This document shows, piece by piece, positions 1-13,500 of a stretch of DNA of 64,000 nucleotides (position 1 is its first letter; the number at the start of each line of letters is the position of its first letter). The notes beneath the pieces are model-generated. The model had not been told where the DNA came from and did not search any database. It worked only from the letters and a program-made list of their open reading frames with translations. The stretch is from the NCBI RefSeq assembly GCF_932526225.1, contig NC_064035.1:8233296-8297295 (forward strand). The letters are read 5' to 3'. A program made the translations under genes and the position numbers. This DNA is from Nematostella vectensis. Its lineage: Eukaryota > Cnidaria > Anthozoa > Actiniaria > Edwardsiidae.

Positions 1-1243
1 ATTGTACATAGAGTGCAGATAAAATATGATTGAAACAGTTTAAAAAATGTTCCATATCGTATTTTATCAGGCAATTGATTTACACATTTAAAACTATTTA
101 GGTACTCGAAAAACGCGTTCATGTTAAAAAAAAAAAAAAAAAAAAAAAACATCTGCTCCCTTTCCGTCCGCCGTCCCTGGTTAACAAAGGAATGACATAC
201 AAAATAAGGGGAAAAATGATTGTTTAAAAATTTGTTTATGGTATTGTTTACACAATAAAAGTTGAAACTGAAACTTTCTCCTACTGTCTGAGACTGTAGG
301 CGCGCGGGAGAGCTCAGCTGGCCATAACTTAGCCATAACTCAAGCGGAGCGCAGGAGAAAGGCTCCTGATTCTTTCTCTTGCGCTCCCTGTGTCCCTGAT
401 CTCCGCGACACCCTGGATCCCCGAGGATGGCTTGTTCTGTGAAAATGCTTAGTTAATAACAGTCTAAGTATCAGAATACAGGGGAGTGGTTTGTGGCAGT
501 TTGCCTAAGTTATGGCACATGGGGCCCATACCGTCCTAACTGAAGATGAATTTTTGAGACAGGCTGCGTCTTCGTCGTCCATTGACATGCTTGCTCCCAA
601 GAATGGAAGGAAATACAGCAAAGAATTTGCAGTAAAAATGCACGCAAAATAGAAGATGTAGAAAAAGAAGAGAAAAAACAAAAATATCTGAAACTCGTAT
701 ACACTAAATATTTGCGAGTGTGAAATTTTTCTAGGCCAAAAGTGAAAAATCAATTAGTGGGAGCATACTTCTTTTTGACCGTTTGATGGTCGAAAAATTT
801 TTGGTTACTTATTTTGAAAGTACGAAATCATTCACGAAAGGATATTTCTTAGGTAGTGGGTGAAGGTGAGCCAGTTTCTACGACTGATAGAAACATAACT
901 CATACTCATAGAATGCTTCAAACTCACTATATAAGCATTCTTTCTGTTGTTTTATTTTCTTTATTTTTTATAAACACTACATTTATCAATTTAAAGAACT
1001 ACTGACAATAATAGCCCTGTGCTACCTGTTTCTGTCAAAAATCTACCAAAGACATTGATAATGGAATTAAGGAAATAAAAAATGTATCTATTACACGGCA
1101 GGGCCCCGATTTTTTTAAGAATTTCATTTCACAGAGAGAAAATTCTTTATCGCCAAAAATTAAACTAAATAGCATGTGATTTTGCATAAAAGTATCTGTT
1201 TATTTAATTACAAAATTTTCGGGCAATTCGAATCAAATCAGAT
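1..1243. other. Intergenic DNA, no gene recognised
   Basis: AT-rich sequence with a poly-A run near 125-148 and no open frame that resembles a protein. Short open frames on the minus strand around 505-753 are rich in Phe, Ser and Tyr and look like chance. An AATAAA-like string near 254 could belong to a gene ending to the left, but no coding exon is visible to support that. Confidence 0.5.
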
Positions 1244-1409
1244 CAGGCGCGTCCCCGGGATTGGCTGAAGAGGGGGTGCGCAGTTATAGGAATCATATGG
1301 AAAAATCATAGAATTTGAAGATTCCTTAATAAGAACTGACCCAATTTTTGGCCGTCATGGGGGGGAGGGGGGGGGGGGGGGGTGGCGCACCCCCCTGTGT
1401 ACGCGCCTG
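1244..1409. mobile_element. Non-autonomous hAT-like MITE, 166 bp
   Basis: The element begins CAGGCGCGT and ends ACGCGCCTG, which are perfect inverted ends. It is flanked on both sides by CAGAT (1239-1243 and 1410-1414), a 5-bp target-site duplication. Inside, GGGGGTGCGC near the left end recurs in inverted form near the right end, so the terminal homology continues imperfectly. A run of about 17 G lies in the interior. hAT elements with 5-bp duplications (the hAT5 group) are known from cnidarians, so assignment to that group is reasonable. It sits about 100 bp before the CRPPA start codon and may lie in its promoter or 5' UTR. Confidence 0.65.
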
Positions 1410-1455
1410 CAGATGGGAACCGCACTGCACTCCTCCCCCCCCCCCCCCCCCCTTC
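1361..1455. repeat. Paired poly-G and poly-C runs
   Basis: A G-rich run at about 1361-1381 (one A and one T excepted) is followed 55 bp later by a run of about 20 C at 1434-1453. The two could pair as a hairpin, or the G run could form a G-quadruplex, just upstream of the CRPPA start codon. Run lengths are likely to be polymorphic or prone to assembly error. Confidence 0.6.
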
Positions 1456-1510
1456 AATATTTCGAGGCCTGCTATTGCGTGGTTTGCCTGTGGTAAGGTT
1501 CAAGTTCAAT

Positions 1511-4500
1511 ATGGCGGCTAGTGTTGATGTTGACATCCAAGTGAATTTTTCTGTGAGCGCGGTTCTCCCAGCCGCCGGGAGTGGAACAAGGATGGGTCTG
1601 AACACTCCAAAACAGGTAGAGACCATCATGTTTGCCTCTTGTTTAGTATGGTGATGTGTAAACGTATGCATTCCAATACTAAAGTTTTGCAGAGTGTTGG
1701 GAAAGCCATTGATCAGCTACACTATCGAGGCTTTTGAAAGGTAATGTAGTTTAAAGCTCAACTTGCTTAATTATGAAACTATTATTAAGATCTTGGCACC
1801 AAGATCTTCATAATAGAACAATTCATAATACACGTCGATTAAATAAGCCTCTTTTCACAAAAGCGTTTGACTTCACCCTCCCGAAGTCACCGAAATTATT
1901 TTTACTTGAGCTTACTCTTCACTATATCTTGCTTAAGTTATATATAAATATAAGTACAGAAGCGTTAAATCTGATTTTTTCCCTTTGAATATTTCATTTT
2001 AGTATATACTTACTTGCCGAAAAATGTCATAAGAAAACGCGCTCTGATTGGTTCGCTATCTCGGAATAAAGGGACAGTATCACCGCTAAAACTCAGAATA
2101 ATGAGCCGATTTGTGAAATTGCCGTACAAACAACTTGCTTTTAACACCCGAAATTGTCGAGCTTCGCATTAAAACGGCATTTTTGCTAAAAATGATTTAG
2201 ATTCATTGTCCTTTACTGAAAATCGGCTTCAAACTCCATGTGTTTTGACAATTTCCAGCTGAAATGATTTTGCAACACGTGCGACAAATTCAAAGTTTTC
2301 TGAAATTTTATTTGGGATAAACAAATTCAGCAAATCGTCACTTTATACAAAGGAAAACGAAAAAGTTACTCAAAGTTTAGACCTGTATAATGTATCCACA
2401 CTTAGGGAAGTATTTGGCTAGATTGCAGAATACCCCCCACTCAAAGATTACCCCTTACTGTCAATGCGTCAACGCCATTTCAAATATTCAGTGAAGAGTG
2501 TCAATGCGTCACTGTTTCAACTCCTCCGATTTATAACAGAGCGTCAATGTGTCACCGTGTCAACTCCTCGTTAATATATAACGTCAAAGATCCACTCCAA
2601 ATAAAATGTATACCCTGTTCTAGGGCTCATCACCTAACATCCCTTTAGACAAATGCATCAATGGCTATTCTTAATTTACCATTTGCCCAAAAAATTAGCA
2701 TTTCAGCTTAAATTAGGGGTGTTATCGCAATTCTCATATGGGAGGTTTGCCTCTAATTTGGACTACAACAATTGTGAGAAAACCCTTATTATTACAAGAT
2801 TGTAAATGCTCTACAATGCTTAATTTTGGTCCAATCACCACCCATCGTGGTCAGAAGTTGCGTTGAGACATGCGGTACCTATTCCACTAGTAGGTGTATG
2901 AATATCAACACATTGACAAATTGACAAGAGGATGCGTTCACAAGTTAACGAGAGGATGCGTTGACAAGTTGAAGAGAGGAGGTGTTGACAAGTTGACCAA
3001 TGATGAGTTGACAAGTTGACGCAAGGATGAGAGGACGCGTTGACAAGTTGACGAGAGGACGAGTTGACAAGTTGACGAGAGGAAGCGTTGACAAGTTGAC
3101 AATAGGACTCGTTGACATGTTGGCAAGAGGATGAATTGACAAGTTGACGAGAGGACAAGTTGACGGAGGTACTGGTGACATGCAAGCATGGGGACGTGTG
3201 GACATGGGGACGAGTTTTTCAGAAAACATTAAGCTTTGGGTGGGTGTATTCTGCAATTGCTCCAAGTATTTTAGTAAATGTACCTTCTCGTCTGTGGTGG
3301 ATTCAAAGCGAAAGAAATAATTTCTACGATCAAATTCATGAAAACGACGTGTCAAACAGGACTAAATTAGTCTACAATAATGTTGGTCGAAATTCGTATA
3401 TTGTCTTCATTGGAGTATCTGTATTTCGTGGTAGTTGAAAGCATTGTGTGGAAAAACAGAATGGATTTGGTTCCCTTAATGTTCAGAGCGAGCAAAATCT
3501 TCAAAAAGATACAGACATCAACAACTCTCAGAAGAAAATACCTTGTTTCGCGCGATCATTAAGGTAAACAAAGTTGGAAATTCGATAAAATAATTACAGC
3601 AAAATGTGTCTTGTTCAGTCCCTGCCAAGTATATAATAAACAAATATTTTCCTCAGGTTCAGCGAATAGCAGTGGATAGTCTACTATCCACTGCTATTCA
3701 CTTTGCCTTCGGCAAGTAATTGTTAAATTTATAATAATATATAAATATATAATATATATAATATCCTACTGCTTAATTTCAGAGTTTCTTGGATAAAAGA
3801 AGTCATTGTTGTAATTTCAAAGGACAAACTGGTTTATATGGAAGATGTAAGTTTGTGCTTCAAAATTTGTTAAGAACCTGCGTTTTACTTGATGTTATGT
3901 TCTTACGTAGTATGTGAGATGATGATTCAATCAATCTTTAGGGAAAGTTCATTTATTATTACAAGGGGATAGGGGTGAGGATTTTGATAAAAGTAAGGGA
4001 AAACATTAGTTGACCCCCCCTTCAGGAGTAACAAAGGTGTTCATGCCACCTCTTATGCTTCCCCCATATTTTCGGTGCCCCCCCCTCCCCTCCCAAAAAC
4101 CAAAGATAGAAGGAGCAAAGGAAGGAACAGCTATGACGCGAGCAAGAGATAAACTGCAAGCTTGACAGAAAGTGGAGGGGAAGGGATTGGATGAAAAAAT
4201 ATTAACTCAGAAAAAGTAAAGGCACTCAGTTGTCGCTATAGATGACATAAAAGAAGCAAAAAGGCTTTTCTATCTTCTCCTTGCAAGAAAAGTGCAGCAC
4301 GAGAAAAGAGAAAAGAAAGAGAGCGAGAAAGACAGATATGAGCGAGGATTTTGATGACAGAGAATGAGGGCTTATAGCATTTAAACGTTTTGTTTATATT
4401 TTAGATATTGACTATAAGCACATTATAATAAAAACCATAAATACCATAAAAAGATGTATTTAGGGTGTATAAAGGTTTGCATTGCATAAATAATGCGTAT

Positions 4501-7500
4501 CCTTGACTCCTGGATTATGCATGCCAAATAACTAACAATTGTCATAAAAACATTGGACAAAAAATGTTATTTGATTATCAGATTATAGAAGAATTCAAAC
4601 ACAACAAAGTAAGAATTGTTGAAGGCGGCACAACAAGGTACCATAACTAGATGTGAAGGTAATGAAATATTCAGTAGCTGGATTATAGTGCTGTTCTTCT
4701 CTTTATTTATAGGCACAGATCAATATGCAATGGAATAAAAGGTTTGGTCTGTGATGGCAGAAACCCCCCTGAAGTGGTGCGTAACACCTGTTACTGTTAT
4801 TTTGGGCCTATTAGGGGATATTAGCATGTATAATCATGATAGATGGCCTTATTAGTGGTAATTAGCGTGGCCGATGGTCTTATAAGGCACTCAAGCTAAA
4901 GCTTTAGAGAAAAAGATTTTAGAGGTTTATATGCCTGGATCAGACTTTCCCACAGTTTCCCACACTTGCATTCTCCCAGCTTTGTCCCATCTTCCTCTTT
5001 GTAGGGAATTGTTGGAAGGATTTAGAAGATTAGAATAAAGAAATCTTATTATCACTGCCTTTAATTTAGGTCATTATTCATGATGGAGCAAGGCCCTTAG
5101 TACAAGAAACTTTACTCAGAGATGTTGCAATGGCTGCAAAACACCATGGGGTAATCGTCATCTTAATGCTCAATCTTATTCTTCTATTTGTACCAGCTGA
5201 TTTTCATGAGATATTAGATAACCTGGTATGCTATTTCACATAGGCAGCAGGTGCTGTCCGACCTCTTGTCTCTACCATCGTCTCCACGTCAGAAGATGGC
5301 TTTCTTGACCACTCCTTAGAAAGGTTATTCAAAATTAACTAGTCACCATAAGGATTACTAGAGCACTAGTAGAGGGTGGGGTAGGGGTGTGGTTATGGTG
5401 TGGGGGTGAGTTAGGGGTGTGGGGTAGGGGTGAGTTAGTGGTGTGGGGTAGGGGTGTGTGGGGTGAGTTAGGGGTGAATGGGTGTGGTAGGGGGGAGTTA
5501 GTAGTGTGGGGTAGGGGTGTGGTTGTGGTGTGTGGAGTGAGTTAGGGGTATGTGGGGTGAGTTAGGGGTAAATTGGTGTGGTAGGGATAAGTAAGTGGTG
5601 TGGTGGTAGTGGTACAAGGGGTGATGTAGTGGCGGGTGTGGTGTGAAAGGTGTGCATGGGAGAAGATAGGAGTATGTGGTATGTGGTAGAGTGCATTGGA
5701 AGTGGTAGTGTTCAATGGGTGTGGTAGGGTTGTGTGTGTGTGCTAGGTGTCAATTGGTGTGGTAGGGTGCATGGGGTGATGTAGTTTGTGTGTGGTAGGT
5801 AAGCATGAGGTGAGGAAGGGCCATGTTGGGTGTGGTAGGGTGCATGGGGTGATGTAGTTTGTGTGTGGTAGGTAAGCATGAGGTGAGGAAGGGCCATGTT
5901 GGGTGTGGTAGGGTGCATGGGGTGATGTAGTTTGTGTGTGGTAGGTAAGCATGAGGTGAGGAAGGGCCATGTTGGGTGTGGTAGGGGTGCATTGGGTGTG
6001 ATAGGAGCAAAGGAACATTGCTGTTTTTCCTGGCACTTTGCATGTGACATATCAATAGCATTTTTCTTCTTTGTCTAGATCAAAATACAGAGCAAGTGAG
6101 ATGCCTCAGGCATTCCTTTTTACCGTTATAGACAATGCTTACAATAAGGTAGTGGTCATAAGTTATTTTAAAATCTGAATCGACAAATTTATATCCCTAC
6201 AATGTTATCCAAGCATTTGGCAGTCCAGGCTTTCTTTTAAAGTGGCACTCTAAACAAAGACTGTGCTTTCCTATTGAATAGAAGTGTCTTAAGAAATGGG
6301 ATTCCTGTGGGGACATTTTAAAAGGCTGAAATTTTCCTTTTTGCAGTGCACAGAGTATGATTTTGAACATGGGACAGAATGTCTCCACCTTGCTCTTACA
6401 TATTCACAAACCAGAGCTAAACTAATCAATGGACCAAGCTCATTATGGAAGGTACATAAACATAGACTCATTCTATATCTGCAATTTCCAATTGTCTCTC
6501 TATATGTTGGCTGAAATTATGGGGTCCCTGTTCTGTACTAACTTAAGAGTGGTAGTCCAAAAAACTGATCTCAAGGTGCCACAGTGAAACTAATGCCTTC
6601 TATTTTACATAATCAAGCATAAAACTTTTATTTTAGATGTGTTTTCTTGCACATTTGTAATAACATCCCACTTCATAATTATTCAATCACAGTAATGCTT
6701 GCTAAAACTGTTGTTTTTATTTTGCATTTCACAGGTCACACACCAGAAAGACTTATATGCATTTGAAGCAATTTTAAAAGGTGACCAATACTTCCTTTCA
6801 AAGGTTATGTTTTTCTATTGTTATCTGGGGGTTGCATTTTAATGTTTAGGTGGCCAGCTTGGACAGTCTATCAAGAAAGCCATTCACTCAATGTATTCCA
6901 TCTGTCTACAGTGTTTTTTTTTTCTTTTAGATAATACGTCTAGAAAAATTATATTCTTGGGTAAAAATAACAGCAGCATACAAGATACAATAGAAAAGAA
7001 GCTGTGTATGAGAAACATTGAGGTATAGTTAATTATTGATGTTTTAGATATGTTGTTGTCTTTCCTATGACCATTTTACCATTTACCTAGAAAAATGGAC
7101 AAATCGCTATCCAGAGAATACCTATAAATGTTTTCATAACAAAAAGTCCTAAATAATCTAGTTTTATTACTTTCTCACTGTGAAGAACGTGTTACAAAGT
7201 GTTATGACAACTGGTTATATCATGGGTAGGGTGAGTCAGGGTATATTATGGGTAGGGTGGGTCAGGGTATATCATGGGTAGGGTGCGTCAGGGTATATCA
7301 TGGGTAGGGTGAGTCAGGGTATATCATGGGTAGGGTGGGTCAGGGCATATCATGGGTAGGGTGAGTAAGGGCATATCATGGGTAGGGTGAGTCAGGATAT
7401 ATCATGTGTAGGGTGGGTCAGGGTATATCATGGGTAGGGTGAGTCAGGGTATATCATGGGTAGGGTGGGTCAGGTTATATCATGGGTAGGGTGGGTCAGG

Positions 7501-10500
7501 GTATATCATGGGTAGGGTGAGTCAGGGTATATCATGGGTAGGGTGAGTCAGGGTATATCATGGGTAGGGTGAGTCAGGGTATATCATGGGTAGGGTGAGT
7601 CAGGGTATATCATGGGTAGGGTGAGTCAGGGTATATCATGGGTAGGGTGAATCAGGGTGTATCATGGGTAGGGTGGGTCAGGGTATATCATGGGTAGGGT
7701 GGGTCAGGGTATGTCATGGGTAGGGTGAGTCAGGGTATATCATGGGTAGGGTGGGTCAGGGTATATCATGGGTAGGGTGAGTCAGGGCATATCATGGGTA
7801 GGGTGGGTCAGGGTGTATCATGGGTAGGGTGGGTCAGGGTATATTATGGGTAGGGTGAGTCAGGGTATACCATGTGTAGGGTGAGTCAGGGTATATCATG
7901 GGTAGGGTGAGTCAGGGTATATCATGGTTAGGGTGAGTCAGGGTATATTATGTGTAGGGTGAGTCAGGGTATATCATGGGTAGGGTGCGTCAGGGTATAT
8001 CATGGGTAGGGTGAGTCAGGGTATATCATGGGTAGGGTGAGTCAGGGTATATCATGGGTAGGGTGAGTCAGGGTGTATCATGGGTAGGGAGAGTCAGGGT
8101 ATATCATGGGTAGGGTGAGTCAGGGTATATTATGGGTAGGGTGGGTCAGGGTATATCATGGGTAGGGTGGGTCAGGGCGTATCATGGGTAGGGTGGGTCA
8201 GGGTATATCATGGGTAGGGTGGGTCAGGGCGTATCATGGGTAGGGTGAGTCAGGGTGTATCATGGGTAGGGTGGGTCAGGGTGTTTCATGGGTAGGGTGG
8301 GTCAGGGTATATCATGGGTAGGGTGAGTCAGGGTATATCATGGGTAGGGTGGGTCAGGGTATATCATGGGTAGGGTGGGTCAGGGTATATCATGGGTAGG
8401 GTGGGTCAGGGTATATCATGGGTAGGGTGGGTCAGGGTATATCATTGGTAGGGTTGGTCAGGGTATATCATGGGTAGGGTGGGTCAGGGTGTATCATGGG
8501 TAGGGTGAGTCAGGGTATATCATGGGTAGGGTGAGTCAGGGTGTATCATGGGTAGGGTGAGTCAGGGTATATCATGGGTAGGGTGAGTCAGGGTGTATCA
8601 TGGGTAGGGTGAGTCAGGGTATATCATGGTTAGGGTTAGTCAGGGTATATCATGGGTAGGGTGAGTCAGGGTATATCATGGGTAGGCTGCGTCAGGGTAT
8701 ATCATGGGTAGGGTGCGTCAGGGTATATCATGGGTAGGGTGAGTCAGGGTATATCATGGGTAGGGTGAGTCAGGGTATATCATGGGTAGGGTGGATCAGG
8801 GTATATCATGGGTAGGGTGGGTCAGGGTATATCATGGGTAGGGTGGGTCAGGGTATATCATGGGTAGGTGGGTCAGGGTATATCATGGGTAGGGTGGGTC
8901 AGGGCGTATCATGGGTAGGGTGAGTCAGGGCGTATCATGGGTAGGGTGAGTCAGGGTGTTTCATGGGTAGGGTGGGTCAGGGTATATCATGGGTAGGGTG
9001 AGTCAGGGTATATCATGGGTAGGGTGAGTCAGATTATATCATGGGTAGGGTGAGTCAGGGTATACCATGGGTAGGGTGAGTCAGGGTATACAATGGGTAG
9101 GGTGAGTCAGGGTATATCATGGGTAGGGTGAGTCAGGGTATATCATGGTTAGGGTGAGTCAGGGTATACCATGGGTAGGGTGAGTCAGGGTATACAATGG
9201 GTAGGGTGAGTCAGGGTATATCATGGGTAGGGTGAGTCAGGGTATATCATGGTTAGGGTGAGTGAGGGTATATCATGGGTAGGGTGAGTCAGGGTATATC
9301 ATGCGTAGGGTGAGTCAGGGTATATCATGGGTAGGGTGCGTCAGGGTATATCATGGGTAGGGTGAGTCAGGGTATATTATGGGTAGGGTGAGTCAGGGTA
9401 TATCATGGGTAGGGTGAGTCAGGGTGTATCATGGGTAGGGAGAGTCAGGGTATATCATGGGTAGGGAGAGTCAGGGTATATCATGGGTACGGTGGATCAG
9501 GGTATATCATGGGTAGGGTGGGTCAGGGTATATCATGGGTAGGGTGAGTCAGGGTATATCATGGGTAGGGTGGGTCAGGGCGTATCATGGGTAGGGTGAG
9601 TCAGGGCGTATCATGGGTAGGGTGAGTCAGGGTGTATCATGGGTAGGGTGGGTCAGGGTGTATCATGGGTAGGGTGAGTCAGGGTGTATCATGGGTAGGG
9701 TGAGTCAGGGTATATCATGGGTAGGGTGGGTCAGGGTATATCATGGGTAGAGTTGGTCAGGGTATATCATGGGTAGGGTGGGTCAGGGTATATCATGGGT
9801 AGGGTGGGTCAGGGTGTATCATGGGTAGGGTGAGTCAGGGTATATCATGGGTAGGGTGAGTCAGGGTATATCATGGGTAGGGTGAGTCAGGGTGTATCAT
9901 GGGTAAGGAGAGTCAGGGTATATCATGGGTAGGGTGAGTCAGGGTATATCATGGGTAGGTTGCGTCAGATTATATCATGGGTAGGATGAGTCAGGGTATA
10001 TCATGGGTAGGGTGAGTTAGGGTATATCATGGGTAGGGTGAGTTAGGGTATATCATGGGTAGGGTGGATTAGGGTATATCATGGGTAGGGTGGATCAGGG
10101 TATATTATGGGTAGGGTGGATCAGGGTATATCATGGGTAGGGTGAGTCAGGGTATATCATGGGTAGGGTGGATCAGGGTATATCATGGGTAGGTTGCGTC
10201 AGATTATATCATGGGTAGGGTGAGTCAGGGTATATCATGGGTAGGGTGAGTCAGGGTATATCATGGGTAGGGTGAGTCAGGGTATATCATGGGTAGGGTG
10301 AGTCAGGGTATATCATTGGTAGGGTGGGTCAGGGTATATCATGGGTAGGGTGGGTCAGGGTATATCATGGGTAGGGTGAGTCAGGGTATATCATGGGTAG
10401 GGTGGGTCAGGGTATATCATGGGTAGGGTGAGTCGGGGTATATCATTGGTAGGGTAAGTCAGGGTATATCATGGGTAGGGTGGGTCAGGGTGTAGCATTG

Positions 10501-13500
10501 GTAGGGTGAGTCAGGGTATATCATGGGTAGGGTGAGTCAGGGTATATCATGGGTAGGGTGATTTAGGGTATATCATGGGTAGGGTGAGTCTGGGTATATC
10601 ATGGGTAGGTTGCGTCAGGGTATATCATGGGTAGGGTGGGTCAGGGTATATCATGGGTAGGGTGGGTCAGGGTATATCATGGGTAGGGTGGGTCAGGGTA
10701 TATCATGGGTAGGGTGGGTCAGGGTATATCATGGGTAGGGTGGGTCAGGGTATATCATGGGTAGGGTGGATCAGGGTATATCATGGGTAGGGTGGGTCAG
10801 ATTATATCATGGGTAGGGTGGATCAGGGTATATCATGGGTAGGGTGAGTCAGGGTATACCATGGGTAGGGTGAGTCAGGGTATACAATGGGTAGGGTGAG
10901 TCAGGGTATATCATGGGTAGGGTGAGTCAGGGTATATCATGGTTAGGGTGAGTCAGGGTATATCATGGGTAGGGTGAGTCAGGGTATATCATGCGTAGGG
11001 TGAGTCAGGGTATATCATGGGTAGGGTGCGTCAGGGTATATCATGGGTAGGGTGAGTCAGGGTATATTATGGGTAGGGTGAGTCAGGGTATATCATGGGT
11101 AGGGTGAGTCAGGGTATATCATGGGTAGGGTGAGTCGGGGTATATCATGGGTAGGGTAAGTCAGGGTATATCATGGGTAGGGTGGGTCAGGGTGTAGCAT
11201 TGGTAGGGTGAGTCAGGGTATATCATGGGTAGGGTGAGTCAGGGTGTAGCATGGGTAGGGTGATTTAGGGTATATCATGGGTAGGGTGAGTCAGGGTATA
11301 TCATGGGTAGGTTGCGTCAGGGTGTATCATGGGTAGGGAGAGTCAGGGTATATCATGGGTAGGGTGAGTCAGGGTATATTATGGGTACGGTGGGTCTGGG
11401 TATATCATGGGTAGGGTGGGTCAGGGCGTATCATGGGTAAAGTGAGTCAGGGTATATCATGGGTAGGGTGAGTCAGGGTGTATCATGGGTAAGGAGAGTC
11501 AGGGTATATCATGGGTAGGGTGAGTCAGGGTATATCATGGGTAGGTTGCGTCAGATTATATCATGGGTAGGATGAGTCAGGGTATATCATGGGTAGGGTG
11601 AGTTAGGGTATATCATGGGTAGGGTGAGTTAGGGTATATCATGGGTAGGGTGGATTAGGGTATATCATGGGTAGGGTGGATCAGGGTATATTATGGGTAG
11701 GGTGGATCAGGGTATATCATGGGTAGGGTGAGTCAGGGTATATCATGGGTAGGGTGGATCAGGGTATATCATGGGTAGGTTGCGTCAGATTATATCATGG
11801 GTAGGGTGAGTCAGGGTATATCATGGGTAGGGTGAGTCAGGGTATATCATGGGTAGGGTGAGTCAGGGTATATCATGGGTAGGGTGGGTCAGGGTATATC
11901 ATGGGTAGAGTTGGTCAGGGTATATCATGGGTAGGGTGGGTCAGGGTATATCATGGGTAGGGTGGGTCAGGGTGTATCATGGGTAGGGTGAGTCAGGGTA
12001 TATCATGGGTAGGGTGAGTCAGGGTATATCATGGGTAGGGTGAGTCAGGGTGTATCATGGGTAAGGAGAGTCAGGGTATATCATGGGTAGGGTGAGTCAG
12101 GGTATATCATGGGTAGGTTGCGTCAGATTATATCATGGGTAGGATGAGTCAGGGTATATCATGGGTAGGGTGAGTTAGGGTATATCATGGGTAGGGTGAG
12201 TTAGGGTATATCATGGGTAGGGTGGATTAGGGTATATCATGGGTAGGGTGGATCAGGGTATATTATGGGTAGGGTGGATCAGGGTATATCATGGGTAGGG
12301 TGAGTCAGGGTATATCATGGGTAGGGTGGATCAGGGTATATCATGGGTAGGTTGCGTCAGATTATATCATGGGTAGGGTGAGTCAGGGTATATCATGGGT
12401 AGGGTGAGTCAGGGTATATCATGGGTAGGGTGAGTCAGGGTATATCATGGGTAGGGTGAGTCAGGGTATATCATTGGTAGGGTGGGTCAGGGTATATCAT
12501 GGGTAGGGTGGGTCAGGGTATATCATGGGTAGGGTGAGTCAGGGTATATCATGGGTAGGGTGGGTCAGGGTATATCATGGGTAGGGTGAGTCGGGGTATA
12601 TCATTGGTAGGGTAAGTCAGGGTATATCATGGGTAGGGTGGGTCAGGGTGTAGCATTGGTAGGGTGAGTCAGGGTATATCATGGGTAGGGTGAGTCAGGG
12701 TATATCATGGGTAGGGTGATTTAGGGTATATCATGGGTAGGGTGAGTCTGGGTATATCATGGGTAGGTTGCGTCAGGGTATATCATGGGTAGGGTGGGTC
12801 AGGGTATATCATGGGTAGGGTGGGTCAGGGTATATCATGGGTAGGGTGGGTCAGGGTATATCATGGGTAGGGTGGGTCAGGGTATATCATGGGTAGGGTG
12901 GGTCAGGGTATATCATGGGTAGGGTGGATCAGGGTATATCATGGGTAGGGTGGGTCAGATTATATCATGGGTAGGGTGGATCAGGGTATATCATGGGTAG
13001 GGTGAGTCAGGGTATACCATGGGTAGGGTGAGTCAGGGTATACAATGGGTAGGGTGAGTCAGGGTATATCATGGGTAGGGTGAGTCAGGGTATATCATGG
13101 TTAGGGTGAGTCAGGGTATATCATGGGTAGGGTGAGTCAGGGTATATCATGCGTAGGGTGAGTCAGGGTATATCATGGGTAGGGTGCGTCAGGGTATATC
13201 ATGGGTAGGGTGAGTCAGGGTATATTATGGGTAGGGTGAGTCAGGGTATATCATGGGTAGGGTGAGTCAGGGTATATCATGGGTAGGGTGAGTCGGGGTA
13301 TATCATGGGTAGGGTAAGTCAGGGTATATCATGGGTAGGGTGGGTCAGGGTGTAGCATTGGTAGGGTGAGTCAGGGTATATCATGGGTAGGGTGAGTCAG
13401 GGTGTAGCATGGGTAGGGTGATTTAGGGTATATCATGGGTAGGGTGAGTCAGGGTATATCATGGGTAGGTTGCGTCAGGGTGTATCATGGGTAGGGAGAG

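Noticed and set aside
1382-1654. Start of CRPPA translation upstream of 1511 in the same open frame
   Set aside because: The upstream part crosses a MITE and homopolymer runs (PPPPPP); the ATG at 1511 gives an N-terminus about the length of human CRPPA's.
5712-6061. His/Pro/Thr-rich minus-strand frames
   Set aside because: Antisense of the 73-bp repeat in a CRPPA intron, with three overlapping open frames.
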